In this document: one piece after another, positions 36,168-44,380 of the stretch
How the letters are laid out: each line of letters begins with the position of its first letter
Position numbering within the stretch: the first letter of the stretch is position 1
Assembly: GCA_038237475.1 (NCBI GenBank)
Contig: JBBRYS010000009.1
Location: 1-64,000 of the forward strand
DNA: 64,000 nucleotides
Reading direction: 5' to 3'
Origin: JAOAPY01 sp038237475
GTDB taxonomy: Bacteria > Acidobacteriota > Blastocatellia > Pyrinomonadales > Pyrinomonadaceae
Made by a program: the position numbers and the translations under genes
Notes under the pieces: model-generated
The model's database searches: none
The model's input: the letters and a program-made list of their open reading frames with translations, nothing else
Told to the model about the DNA's origin: nothing

Positions 36168-36581
36168 TCACTTCTTCCATTTTTTAAAAGTAATCTGCAC
36201 TATCGGTAAGACATCGAAATCATCCTGCTGACGGCGTTCGAAAGTCAGCAGGTCGTAGTAGCCGCAGCGTTGCGTCAGGGGAAACTCGCGGCAGACGGCC
36301 GGCCGCGCATGATAGATGGTGCACTTACGCGTCTCTGGATCAAGGAAGTGGCAGGCCTTTCCGAAGATCGGATCCTTTTTTCGACGCAGCACCTGCTCTT
36401 TTTCCCAACGCTTGGTAAATCGTTTTGTTGCCGTTTCAACTGTCACGCTGAAGTGCTTCGCCAGTCGCGTGATATCGCGCTTGGTGACCTGCACCCGATC
36501 ATAGATCGAGCAGCAGTATGCCGGACACTTGTCGCAATTAAAGTAACTGCGTTTCGAATCGTCAGTAATGGTTGCAGCCAT
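36168..36581 (-). CDS. YkgJ-family cysteine-cluster protein
   Basis: The 137-residue product has the YkgJ (Fe-S-cluster-related) cysteine pattern FNCDKCPAYCCSIYDRV and, later, KACHFLDPETRKCTIYHARPAVCREFP. These cysteines presumably bind a metal or iron-sulfur cluster. The family's function is unknown. It is 29 bases downstream of the deoxyhypusine-synthase-like gene. Confidence 0.85.
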   Translation of the reverse strand: MAATITDDSKRSYFNCDKCPAYCCSIYDRVQVTKRDITRLAKHFSVTVETATKRFTKRWEKEQVLRRKKDPIFGKACHFLDPETRKCTIYHARPAVCREFPLTQRCGYYDLLTFERRQQDDFDVLPIVQITFKKWKK

Positions 36582-36610
36582 TCGTCTAAAGTTCCTCGTG
36601 AGCCGGCAAA

Positions 36611-37744
36611 CTATCTTCTCTTCGACTTCCGATATTCGGTGAGCAGCAGATTCATGAATTCTTCGCGGCGTTCATAGAGACGCTTTGGTTTGCGCGGTTC
36701 GTGACGAGCCAGCGCATAGGCGGTCATGATTGGCAGGGCCACCGTCGAATCCAGGTAGCAGACGACAGCATCCGGCAAACGCTCTGGATCCACTTTGCCC
36801 CAGGAGACGGCTTCTCCGGGAGTTGCGCCAGATAGGCCGCCGGTATCCGGTCGCGCGTCAGTTACCTGCAGGAAATAGTCGTGGCCGCGTTCGTCAATGC
36901 CGAGGACTTCCTGGATCTGTGGCTCGGTCTGCAGTAGAAAGTTTTTCGGTGAACCGCCGCCGAGAATAAAGACCGCTGAGCGGCCGCCCTGCTTTTTCTT
37001 GCCCTTCCTGGCCTGGACGATGTTGCGCTTGGCGGCCAGCACAATTGACGCAGTTTCGTTAACGTCCAATGAGGGATCGAAGGCGAGCTTATTTCCCTGC
37101 AGGGCTTTAGCAGCGACGTTCATGCCGATCGAAGAGTCGCCGGGCGATGATGTATAGATTGGCACCGCATACTCATACGCTACGGCCAGCAGGGACTTGT
37201 CCTTCAGGCCCAGCTTGCGCTCGCGCTCATGGACGTAGCGGCCGCAGAGATAATGAAACTCGGCGGTAGACATTGCCTTTTGGAATTCAGGCGCTTCGAT
37301 GATTTGCCGAAAGAAGGCATCGGTATCCAGCAGCACGCTGTAATCAAAAAATATGTCGTAGATCCTGACAACCTCTTCCTCGCGCAGCACGATGTCGGAA
37401 ATTTGTGCGTTGCCCTGGTGCATCGAGAGGCCAATGCCAAAGTGCGTGTCATGATAAAGGTTGGCGCCGGTCGAGATGATCCAGTCGACAAAGCCGGCTT
37501 TGATCAGCGGTATCAGTGCCGAAATGCCGAGTCCTGCCGGAGTCAAGGCCCCGGTAAGCGAGAGACCAACAGTAACTTCGGGCTCCAGCATTTTTTTTGT
37601 AAAGAGCTGGCAAGCCTCGCGTAGACGAGCTGCGTTGTAGGCGAGAAACGACTGGTCCACCAAATCTGCCAGCGTGATGTCAGCAGTAATGGCCGCTGGA
37701 TCAATGCAGCGCCCCTGCAGGAATTTACTCTTTTTCTTAGCCAT
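36611..37744 (-). CDS. deoxyhypusine-synthase-family protein
   Basis: The 377-residue product is a homologue of deoxyhypusine synthase (DHS), which in eukaryotes and archaea transfers the aminobutyl group of spermidine to eIF5A. It shows GGGSPKNFLLQ (NAD-binding area) and PGEAVSWGKV with Lys317 aligned to the DHS catalytic lysine (human Lys329). Bacteria lack eIF5A, and bacterial relatives are known or suspected to make homospermidine or act on other acceptors. It sits in an operon with PhoH, YbeY, CorC and cysteine-rich proteins, 52 bases from the gene before it. Substrate unresolved. Confidence 0.85.
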   Translation of the reverse strand: MAKKKSKFLQGRCIDPAAITADITLADLVDQSFLAYNAARLREACQLFTKKMLEPEVTVGLSLTGALTPAGLGISALIPLIKAGFVDWIISTGANLYHDTHFGIGLSMHQGNAQISDIVLREEEVVRIYDIFFDYSVLLDTDAFFRQIIEAPEFQKAMSTAEFHYLCGRYVHERERKLGLKDKSLLAVAYEYAVPIYTSSPGDSSIGMNVAAKALQGNKLAFDPSLDVNETASIVLAAKRNIVQARKGKKKQGGRSAVFILGGGSPKNFLLQTEPQIQEVLGIDERGHDYFLQVTDARPDTGGLSGATPGEAVSWGKVDPERLPDAVVCYLDSTVALPIMTAYALARHEPRKPKRLYERREEFMNLLLTEYRKSKRR

Positions 37745-37796
37745 CAGGTTTTTCGGAAAACGTCCCCGTTATTTTCTATGCTGATTAGTCTGGGCC

Positions 37797-38036
37797 TTAG
37801 ACCGTATGCGCACTCTTTTCCGTCTTCGTGGCAATTGCCTCCAGGCATTCGCGACACAGACAACTTTCATAACTACCCTGCAGGTCTGCGCGCGCTTTAT
37901 CACTCAACGTAAGTTCTGAGCACCAGCAGCCGGCCAGCGAAGCCCCGCAGCCGAACTCTTTCCCACAGCGCTCACAGGTTGAAGGCCTACCCACTCCGGG
38001 AAGCAATGACTCAGCAATGTCGTGCGGACTCTTCAA
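37797..38036 (-). CDS. cysteine-rich CWC-type protein
   Basis: The 79-residue product matches the Cys_rich_CWC pattern: CERCGKEFGCG, then GCWCSELTLSD, then CLCRECLEA. Eight or more cysteines suggest zinc or Fe-S binding. The start is TTG at 38036 and overlaps the stop of the upstream transport-related gene by four bases (TTGA), so translation is probably coupled. The function is unknown. Confidence 0.72.
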   Translation of the reverse strand: MKSPHDIAESLLPGVGRPSTCERCGKEFGCGASLAGCWCSELTLSDKARADLQGSYESCLCRECLEAIATKTEKSAHTV

Positions 38037-39349
38037 ATCGCAGAGCTCATTTCTCCGGTATTTTCTTCCATGGCCCGCCTGACGCGCAGCCGGCCAATGC
38101 GCCGTTCATTGACTTCGAGCACATCCACTTCCAATCCGCGAAATTCCAGGTGGTCACCCGGTAAGGGTACTTTGCCGAGTTCACTAATAACCAGACCGGC
38201 GATGGTGGTGAAATCATCGTCTTCAATTTCCATATCGAAGAGCCGCTCGATTTTGCCGATTTCAGTGGCGCCTGAAACCTGGTAACAACCGGCGAATTCT
38301 TCGTCGGGAACAATCTCTTTCAGTTCCTCGCCCGCGATATCCTCGTCTTCAATCTCGCCGACAATTTCTTCGAGGATGTCTTCCACTGTGACCAGACCTG
38401 AAACGCCGCCATATTCGTCAATGACCATCGATAGCTGGACGTGCGCCTTCTGCATCTCTTCCAGCAGTTCGGCGACCGGTTTGGTTTCGGGTACGAAGTA
38501 GACAGCCCGCACCAGATTTGCAATCGTATCGTCCTCTTTGCCTTCAGCCCAACGCATCAATAGATCGCGCACATAAATCAAACCTTCGACGTTATCGATC
38601 TGCTCGCGATAGACGGGCAGACGCGAATACTTCGATTCGATCATGATGTCGCGTGCCTGGCGTACCGTCGCCAGAGCTGAAACCGCGACGATGTCGGGCC
38701 GGGGAGTCATGACTGCACTGACTCGAGTGTCGCCAAATTCGATGATCGAATGAATCAGTTGGCCTTCTTCTTCCAGGATCCCTTCCGCCTCACCGACTTC
38801 GATCAGGGCCTGAATGTCGACGCCATTGTCTTCGTCATCTTCGTCCTCTTTATCATCCGCGACCTGCTCCTTGCGTTCCTTACGCCGCGAACGAGCAAAG
38901 AGGCGGTGAAATGGATCCGAGGCGAACCCCATCACGGGCTCAATCATGCGGATTAAGGGGAGTAGCAGCAGCAGTGTTTTTTCGGGGCTGCGCGCCGAGA
39001 TCAGGAGGGGGAGCAACTGGCGAAAGACTCCGGCCAGCACCAGACCACCGACCAGCCCAACCAGAATGAAGCGGCGTTCGGAAAAAAGACTTAGTGAAAT
39101 TGAAGTGATGAGGACCGCTACCACGACAAGGAGAATCTGAATGGTAGCCGAAAGCGCGAAACTGAAACGCGTCCGGTTCTCGAGGACCTTGTACAGGAAG
39201 ACCTTGGAACGCGATTCGGGCCGTTCTTCAGCCTCGCTTACCAGGCGACGCAAGCCTACATCGCTCAGTTGGGCCAGAGCGAGATCGATGGTTGCCAGCA
39301 ACATCAGGACCAGCAGCAACCCAAAGGTCAGACCTAATTCAATCTCCAT
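38033..39349 (-). CDS. CNNM/CorC-type hemolysin family protein
   Basis: The 438-residue protein has a DUF21/CNNM transmembrane domain (about residues 1-145), an acidic linker (KEDEDDEDNG), paired CBS domains (MTPRPDIVAVSALATVRQARDI, then IDEYGGVSGLVTVEDILEEIVG) and the C-terminal CorC_HlyC domain. Relatives are implicated in magnesium/cobalt export or resistance. It follows ybeY by 77 bases, as ybeX follows ybeY in E. coli. Confidence 0.92.
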   Translation of the reverse strand: MEIELGLTFGLLLVLMLLATIDLALAQLSDVGLRRLVSEAEERPESRSKVFLYKVLENRTRFSFALSATIQILLVVVAVLITSISLSLFSERRFILVGLVGGLVLAGVFRQLLPLLISARSPEKTLLLLLPLIRMIEPVMGFASDPFHRLFARSRRKERKEQVADDKEDEDDEDNGVDIQALIEVGEAEGILEEEGQLIHSIIEFGDTRVSAVMTPRPDIVAVSALATVRQARDIMIESKYSRLPVYREQIDNVEGLIYVRDLLMRWAEGKEDDTIANLVRAVYFVPETKPVAELLEEMQKAHVQLSMVIDEYGGVSGLVTVEDILEEIVGEIEDEDIAGEELKEIVPDEEFAGCYQVSGATEIGKIERLFDMEIEDDDFTTIAGLVISELGKVPLPGDHLEFRGLEVDVLEVNERRIGRLRVRRAMEENTGEMSSAI

Positions 39350-39426
39350 AACAAGTGAACAGCAATACTAGACTGTAAAGCGTGAACCGTAAACCTCTCT
39401 ACATCCTGAGAACTGTTGCCTTCCGA

Positions 39427-39858
39427 TCACGCTTCAATGTTAAGACGCCGGCGCAACCGCAGTTCGAGGCGATTCATTTCGCCCTGGTCCGTCTCATGAT
39501 CATAACCGCACAGGTGCAGCAACCCGTGCAGGATTAGCTGGGCCAGCTCTGCGTCGAGAGTCAGATCGTTGTCTGCCGCCTGGCGCGCGGCCTGCTCGAC
39601 AGAAATAATTACGTCGCCGAGACTGGGACCAGCTGCCTTCTCAAACTCATCCTGATCAGCTGGAAATGAGAGCACGTCAGTGGTGCCGGGCTTACCACGC
39701 CAGATGCGATTCATCTTTCGCATGAGGCGATCCGAAACAAAGACCACCGTGAAAGCCTCAGTGCCTGCCGGCATCATTTTTAATGCCTGCGTGGCGAATT
39801 TGAGCCAGCGATCGTAATCAAGCTTGAATTTTCGCTGGCGATTAACTACTTCGATCAT
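39427..39858 (-). CDS. ybeY: endoribonuclease YbeY
   Basis: YbeY is a zinc-dependent rRNA-maturation and quality-control RNase. The 143-residue product has the family motif HGLLHLCGYDHE (three His ligands) near residues 111-122 and DVLSFP before it. It lies between phoH (24 bases upstream) and the CorC-type gene, a conserved arrangement (ybeZ-ybeY-ybeX). Confidence 0.95.
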   Translation of the reverse strand: MIEVVNRQRKFKLDYDRWLKFATQALKMMPAGTEAFTVVFVSDRLMRKMNRIWRGKPGTTDVLSFPADQDEFEKAAGPSLGDVIISVEQAARQAADNDLTLDAELAQLILHGLLHLCGYDHETDQGEMNRLELRLRRRLNIEA

Positions 39859-39882
39859 CCGGCTAATAATTAAGTCAGGGCA

Positions 39883-40848
39883 CTAGATGTTATTTTTCTT
39901 AGTGTGTTCTTCGTAAGCACGAATAATCATCTGCACCAGTTTGTGCCGCACAACGTCTTTGTCGTTGAAGTACACAAATTCAATGCCCTCGAGATTTGCC
40001 AGGACTCGCTCAGCTTCGATCAGTCCGCTGCGCTTGCCGGCCGGCAAATCCACCTGGGTTACGTCGCCGGTAATCACTGCCTTCGATCCAAAACCAATTC
40101 GAGTCAGGAACATTTTCATCTGCTCGCTGGTGGTGTTTTGTGCTTCATCGAGAATCACGAAAGCATCCGACAGAGTGCGGCCGCGCATGAAGGCGAGTGG
40201 CGCGATCTCGATCACTCGCTTCTCGAGCAGTTTGGTTACCCTTTCATAGTCCATCAAATCGAAGAGGGCGTCGTAAAGTGGGCGCAGGTAAGGATCGACT
40301 TTTTCCTGCAGGTCACCGGGCAGGAAGCCAAGCTTTTCACCTGCCTCAACCGCAGGTCGCGCGAGCACGATCCGGTTTACCTGTTTCTGGATCAATGCCT
40401 GCACAGCCATGGCGACCGCCAGATAGGTTTTGCCGGTACCGGCCACGCCGATGCCAAAGACAACGTCGCGTTCCTGAATCGCTTCGATATAGCGGCGCTG
40501 ATTGGCGGACTTTGGCGCCACCTGTTTCTTGCCGGAGGGATTGAATCGAGACTTGGTGAAATAGTCCCGCAGCGAGTAGGCGCGGTCTTCTGCAATCTGG
40601 GTGAAGGCCTCTCGTAATTCCTTGTCGCTGAACTGGCTTCCTTCCTTGAATAGCTCGGCAAAGTCTTCGACTATGCGTTCTGCTGTCTCGACGTCTTTGG
40701 GATCGCCGTCGATGGAGACATCCTGACCGCGCGCATCGATACGGACGTCGAGCAGGGATTCCAGGTACTTGATGTTCTGGTCGTGCACGCCGAAGAGGGT
40801 TTCCAAACCCCTGGGCGGAAATTCTATTTTCTTCAAAAGCTGGAACAT
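39883..40848 (-). CDS. PhoH family ATPase (YbeZ-like)
   Basis: The 321-residue product has Walker A GVAGTGKT (residues 134-141) and the DEAQNT motif near residue 233, as in PhoH/YbeZ proteins, with an N-terminal KH-like domain (about 1-90). PhoH/YbeZ associates with YbeY and RNA processing. It heads a seven-gene minus-strand operon running to 35930. Confidence 0.95.
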   Translation of the reverse strand: MFQLLKKIEFPPRGLETLFGVHDQNIKYLESLLDVRIDARGQDVSIDGDPKDVETAERIVEDFAELFKEGSQFSDKELREAFTQIAEDRAYSLRDYFTKSRFNPSGKKQVAPKSANQRRYIEAIQERDVVFGIGVAGTGKTYLAVAMAVQALIQKQVNRIVLARPAVEAGEKLGFLPGDLQEKVDPYLRPLYDALFDLMDYERVTKLLEKRVIEIAPLAFMRGRTLSDAFVILDEAQNTTSEQMKMFLTRIGFGSKAVITGDVTQVDLPAGKRSGLIEAERVLANLEGIEFVYFNDKDVVRHKLVQMIIRAYEEHTKKNNI

Positions 40849-41024
40849 TCTCCTTCTAGCAAGGCAATTAAAGGCGGAAATCGGGATAACGGATGGAGGG
40901 TGAGACCGTGCAAAAAAGTTGTTGGCATAGTTTGCAGTTTGACGCTACTACACGGCTTGCGCAGGTGTCAAACGGTTAATTGCTCAACAGGTGTGGGAGT
41001 TGGATATGGAGCGCTGGTTCACAA

Positions 41025-41099
41025 GCGTTTGGACTACCGCCTTTCAGGCGAGCTTTTGCGGAAAGAAAAACCCGACTGAAGTCGGGACTCTGGAACGCC
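41025..41099. repeat. family B palindromes, paired copies
   Basis: One arm (GGACTACCGCCTTTCAGGCG at 41031-41050) and one inverted arm (CCCGACTGAAGTCGGGACTC at 41071-41090) lie 16 bases apart. Each has the same core as the other family B copies. They occupy the gap (40849-41222) between the divergent phoH and rpsT genes, just before the rpsT promoter. Confidence 0.75.
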
Positions 41100-41115
41100 T
41101 CTCCCCTGCCGCAAC

Positions 41116-41144
41116 TTGACACTCATAAGGACGGCCCCTAAACT
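41116..41144 (+). promoter_or_regulatory. promoter of rpsT
   Basis: TTGACA (41116-41121), 17 bp, TAAACT (41139-41144). The -35 is consensus. The predicted leader to the ATG at 41223 is about 72 bases. Confidence 0.65.
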
Positions 41145-41222
41145 ATTCGACTTGCGCAAAAGAGGCTAGACGCGCTATCGAGGGTCCTGAGAAGACTGGG
41201 CCCATTTTTGTTGGGAGAAGCA

Positions 41223-41489
41223 ATGCCAAATCATAAGTCAGCAGAGAAACGCCAGCGTCAGAATGAAGAACGGCGCTCAATCAATCGCAGTAATCGAACT
41301 CGCGTTCGCAGTCAGATTCGCAAGCTCCGCGCCGCGGTAACCGCCGGCAGCGGTGAGTTGGGCGAGATGTTGCCTGCGACCGTGTCGATTATCGATAAGG
41401 CTGTGCAAAAGGGTGCGCTGCATAAGAACGCAGCTGCGCGTCACAAGTCGCGCCTGACGGCGGCTGTGACCAAAGCCACGGCCAACTAG
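41223..41489 (+). CDS. rpsT: 30S ribosomal protein bS20
   Basis: The ATG at 41223 follows GGGAGAAG and gives 88 residues starting MPNHKSAEKRQRQNEERR, typical of bS20. An in-frame upstream TTG at 41208 adds five residues but lacks a ribosome-binding site. The protein binds 16S rRNA in the small subunit. It has its own promoter and a strong terminator, so it is monocistronic. Confidence 0.97.
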   Translation: MPNHKSAEKRQRQNEERRSINRSNRTRVRSQIRKLRAAVTAGSGELGEMLPATVSIIDKAVQKGALHKNAAARHKSRLTAAVTKATAN

Positions 41490-41511
41490 TCTTAACTTCA
41501 AAACGTTTATG

Positions 41512-41552
41512 GCGAGGCGGATCGAGTTTTCGATCCGCCTCGCTTTCTTTTT
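41512..41552 (+). terminator. rho-independent terminator after rpsT
   Basis: GCGAGGCGGATCGA pairs perfectly with TCGATCCGCCTCGC (14 bp, GTTT loop) and is followed by TTTCTTTTT. It lies 23 bases after the rpsT stop codon. Confidence 0.92.
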
Positions 41553-41600
41553 ACAGGAGCCTGCTGCAAAGCGCACTCGATTAGACCACGGTGGTTAACC

Positions 41601-42020
41601 ATGATTACTACCTTTTTCAGCGAAGAGGAAATTGAGACGATCGTGCGCGGTTTGGAAACCTGCAGCACGCCAAAGACGGACTTTCCGCACCGCTCGCATC
41701 TGACGGTCGCTGTCTGGTATTTGCGCGACAGTTCAGTCGATGAAGCTTTACAAAAAATGCGCGCGAGCCTTCTGCGGTTTCTGGATCACTATCAGATCGA
41801 TGGCAAGTACAACGAGACCATCACAAGATTCTGGCTTCTGATAGTGGAGCGACACCTGCGTGAATTAGACCCAGGTCTTTCGCTGGTCGAGCGCAGCAAT
41901 GCCGTGCTGGAAGTGTTGCTTAATTCGCGGTTGCTATTTGAGTATTACAGCCCGGAGCTGTTGTGGTCTGAATTAGCGAAACGGGAGTGGGCGCCACCGG
42001 ATTTGCAAAGCCTTGCTTAA
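41601..42020 (+). CDS. conserved protein of unknown function
   Basis: The 139-residue product has the pattern FPHRSHLTVAVWYL near residue 28 and KYNETITRFWLL near residue 73, which I take to be a conserved helical family without known function. No signal peptide or membrane segment. GGTGG precedes the ATG. It converges on holA, with only 3 bases between the stop codons. Confidence 0.65.
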   Translation: MITTFFSEEEIETIVRGLETCSTPKTDFPHRSHLTVAVWYLRDSSVDEALQKMRASLLRFLDHYQIDGKYNETITRFWLLIVERHLRELDPGLSLVERSNAVLEVLLNSRLLFEYYSPELLWSELAKREWAPPDLQSLA

Positions 42021-42023
42021 GCG

Positions 42024-43022
42024 TCAGCCGGCCAGCTCGCAAACCAGCATTTCCAGTTGCAGGCGCGGTGTTGCCTGGGAAGTTTTGATCGCCAGATCGG
42101 CAGCCGCAATGCGTTGAATACCGCGCGCAAGATCCGCCGCCGTACTGCGTTGCAGGGTTGCCAGGTACTCGCCCTGTTTTCGGTAAGGCATCCGCACGGT
42201 CTGGAACACGGCTGCTTTGCCTTTTCGTGTGAGCAAATCTTTCGCAATCGCGAGGCGGTGATAGTTGCCTCCGATAAGCCCAATCAGCATGACGGGTTCG
42301 GATCCATCTTCAAGCAAGCGATAGAGAATCTCCAGGGCACGTTTGCGGTTGCGCGAGATGAGATGGTCGGTCAGATCGAAATTCGACAGCTCGCGTGAGC
42401 GGCCGATGAGGTCATCAATTAAATCCAGAGTGATGCGCTTAGTCTCGACTGCGGCGATAGCCAGCTTGTCGAGCTGGCTTCGCAGGGTTTGTATGTCGTT
42501 GCCTACCAGCTCAACCAGTTCGCTCAGCGCCCGCTCATCGGCGGCAACTTTGATTGTCCTGAGATAGTCCTTAGCCCAGGATTTGGCTTCGCCGTCGCCG
42601 ACCGGCGGAAACTCCACCATCGTTGTTTTTTCAAAAAGAGTTTTGGTGAGCTTCTTTCGTTTATCAAGATCCCGGGCGACAAAGATCACGACGCTCGAGT
42701 CAACCGGCTTTTCGACATAGCGTACGAGCACTTCTTCATCTGCTTCACGCAGCTTCGCAAAGTCCTCAATGAAGACCACGCGCCGCGGCGACATCATGGG
42801 CAATTGTTCCGCAGCGGCGATGGCCTGGTGCGGGCTTGTGCTGAGTAGACTAAAACGAAATTCATTAAACTCGCGCAAGAGCGTCTCGCGTAAGGCTGCG
42901 TCGGCAATTGCCTGCCCAGCCTCGCAGCAAAGGTAGCTCTCTGCGCCAATGGTGAGATAAAGCGAATCAATCTTTCCGTCCTGAAGTGAGCGGGTGAGCT
43001 GTGGGCGAGTAAGAACGTTCAT
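42024..43022 (-). CDS. holA: DNA polymerase III subunit delta
   Basis: HolA is the delta subunit of the clamp loader that opens the beta sliding clamp. The 332-residue product (ATG at 43022) shows the AAA-like N-terminal domain (YLTIGAESYLCCEAG, then VVFIEDF) and the C-terminal helical bundle with LLEDGSEPVMLIGLIGGNYHRLAIAK, typical of HolA. The start overlaps the LptE stop codon by one base (TGATG), the usual lptE-holA pairing. Confidence 0.9.
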   Translation of the reverse strand: MNVLTRPQLTRSLQDGKIDSLYLTIGAESYLCCEAGQAIADAALRETLLREFNEFRFSLLSTSPHQAIAAAEQLPMMSPRRVVFIEDFAKLREADEEVLVRYVEKPVDSSVVIFVARDLDKRKKLTKTLFEKTTMVEFPPVGDGEAKSWAKDYLRTIKVAADERALSELVELVGNDIQTLRSQLDKLAIAAVETKRITLDLIDDLIGRSRELSNFDLTDHLISRNRKRALEILYRLLEDGSEPVMLIGLIGGNYHRLAIAKDLLTRKGKAAVFQTVRMPYRKQGEYLATLQRSTAADLARGIQRIAAADLAIKTSQATPRLQLEMLVCELAG

Positions 43023-43576
43023 CACTTATCCAATTCGACCGCGTTGATGAGCGTCGAAACGATGCTCTCGGCAAAGTTGCGCGCCATGCGCTGCACGGCT
43101 GGATCTTCCTCATTGAAAAAATTTCGCGGATCGTTGGCGAATTCGTATTCGCCACGAAAGACAAAGTTCTGATTGTCGTAAAGAACACGATTTTGCGTCT
43201 GGTCGCGTACGGTTATCGCAGCGGCAATGGTCACTTCAAAGATACGGGCTCGGCCTTTGTCGTCCAATAGGACGCCGGTGAATTGATAGCTCTTGATGAT
43301 CCCTTCGATTACAGCGTCAGCGCCTTCGCGATCGCCCTGGACGCGCAGACCGCGGCCGCGATGAATCAATTCTTCGAGCACGGCTTTGGTAAATCGATGC
43401 TCGATACGATAGCGGAGGGCATTGTTCTGGAAGGCAGGGACGGCGACGGTCTTGATTCGCGCCGGCAGCTGATTCTTCGTGACCGGCTTATAGCACTCGG
43501 CAAAGCCGGAGACGAACAGGAGAACGACCGTCAGAGCTGAAAACTGCCCGATCTTTTTTAGTAGTGATGCTTCCAT
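43022..43576 (-). CDS. LptE-like LPS-assembly lipoprotein
   Basis: The 184-residue product has a hydrophobic signal-like N terminus and a cysteine at position 28 (VSGFAECYKP), although the residue before it (Glu) is unusual for a lipobox. LPARIKTVAVPAFQNNALRYRIEHRFTKAV is the conserved LptE beginning. LptE plugs the LptD barrel that delivers lipopolysaccharide to the outer membrane, so this organism is Gram-negative. It is coupled to holA. Confidence 0.85.
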   Translation of the reverse strand: MEASLLKKIGQFSALTVVLLFVSGFAECYKPVTKNQLPARIKTVAVPAFQNNALRYRIEHRFTKAVLEELIHRGRGLRVQGDREGADAVIEGIIKSYQFTGVLLDDKGRARIFEVTIAAAITVRDQTQNRVLYDNQNFVFRGEYEFANDPRNFFNEEDPAVQRMARNFAESIVSTLINAVELDK

Positions 43577-43688
43577 TAGGTGAGCGATTGTGGCGCAACG
43601 ACGACTTGATAAGCAAGGCGCGCCCGCAAGAGGTTTTGGTCTAACCTTTTCACTGCGGGCTCTCGCTCGCTTTATAACTTGCCCGCAA

Positions 43689-44237
43689 TCAGGCTTTCTT
43701 CAGACTGTTCACGAAGTTTTGGAATTCTTCGCCGTGTGTCTCAATGGTCTTGCGGATGCCAAAGGTCAGAATGGTGACGGGCTTCGTAGCCTTCAGGACA
43801 TCAATGCTCCAGACAACCGGCACGTTATTTATCGAGCCCGTTCCGGTTTCGGCGATATGGACCATGCCGTTGTGTGTATCCTCTTTGGGCTCGCCATCCG
43901 ACTTGAGATCGGGAAGCTTATCTTTCAAGCCGCTCTTCATCCCGGCCACGACTTGCGCGAAGTTGTCCTCGGGCATGAGCGTGATGGTCACAGCGCCCTC
44001 TTCGATCGAAAGGACTATGTTGCTGCTTTCTTTCTCGACCTCGACCTTCCAGCTCTTGGGAACCTGGAACTGCAGTCCTGCTTCTTTGATGGTATAGACC
44101 CCACCATCCTGTCCGGACTCAAGACCAATTGCTCTGGAACGCGAGCCAGTGGAGCGCGCCATCGTTACAGCTGTAAATGAAAGCGTCAGACTGAGAACTA
44201 TGATTGACCGTGCAAGTTTGCTTTTGTTTTTTGTCAC
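43689..44237 (-). CDS. exported protein of unknown function
   Basis: The GTG at 44237 follows AAAGGACG and gives 182 residues with a signal peptide (to VTMARS, about residue 27). The mature part contains YTIKEAGLQFQVPKSWKVEVEKE, a beta-rich domain similar to those described as DUF1795/PsbP-like in surface proteins. An upstream extension to 44300 has no ribosome-binding site. It lies between lptE and folP on the same strand. Confidence 0.65.
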   Translation of the reverse strand: MTKNKSKLARSIIVLSLTLSFTAVTMARSTGSRSRAIGLESGQDGGVYTIKEAGLQFQVPKSWKVEVEKESSNIVLSIEEGAVTITLMPEDNFAQVVAGMKSGLKDKLPDLKSDGEPKEDTHNGMVHIAETGTGSINNVPVVWSIDVLKATKPVTILTFGIRKTIETHGEEFQNFVNSLKKA

Positions 44238-44346
44238 CGCTCGTCCTTTTTCCGAATTATTACCAACCCAGGTGCGGTTAGAAGAAGGCGAAGATAGCAC
44301 GAAAGGCAGGGCCTTGCACCTGACAGGGAAGGCATTTAAAGAGAAG

Positions 44347-44380
44347 AAAGCCCGGCTGAAGCCGGTACTCTAAACGCCTT
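44347..44380. repeat. family B repeat supplying the folP stop codon
   Basis: The inverted copy (core CCCGGCTGAAGCCGGTACTC) overlaps the end of folP: the minus-strand reading GGCGTTTAGAGTACCGG places the folP TAG inside the repeat. So a repeat insertion or conserved position defines the protein's end. Confidence 0.7.
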
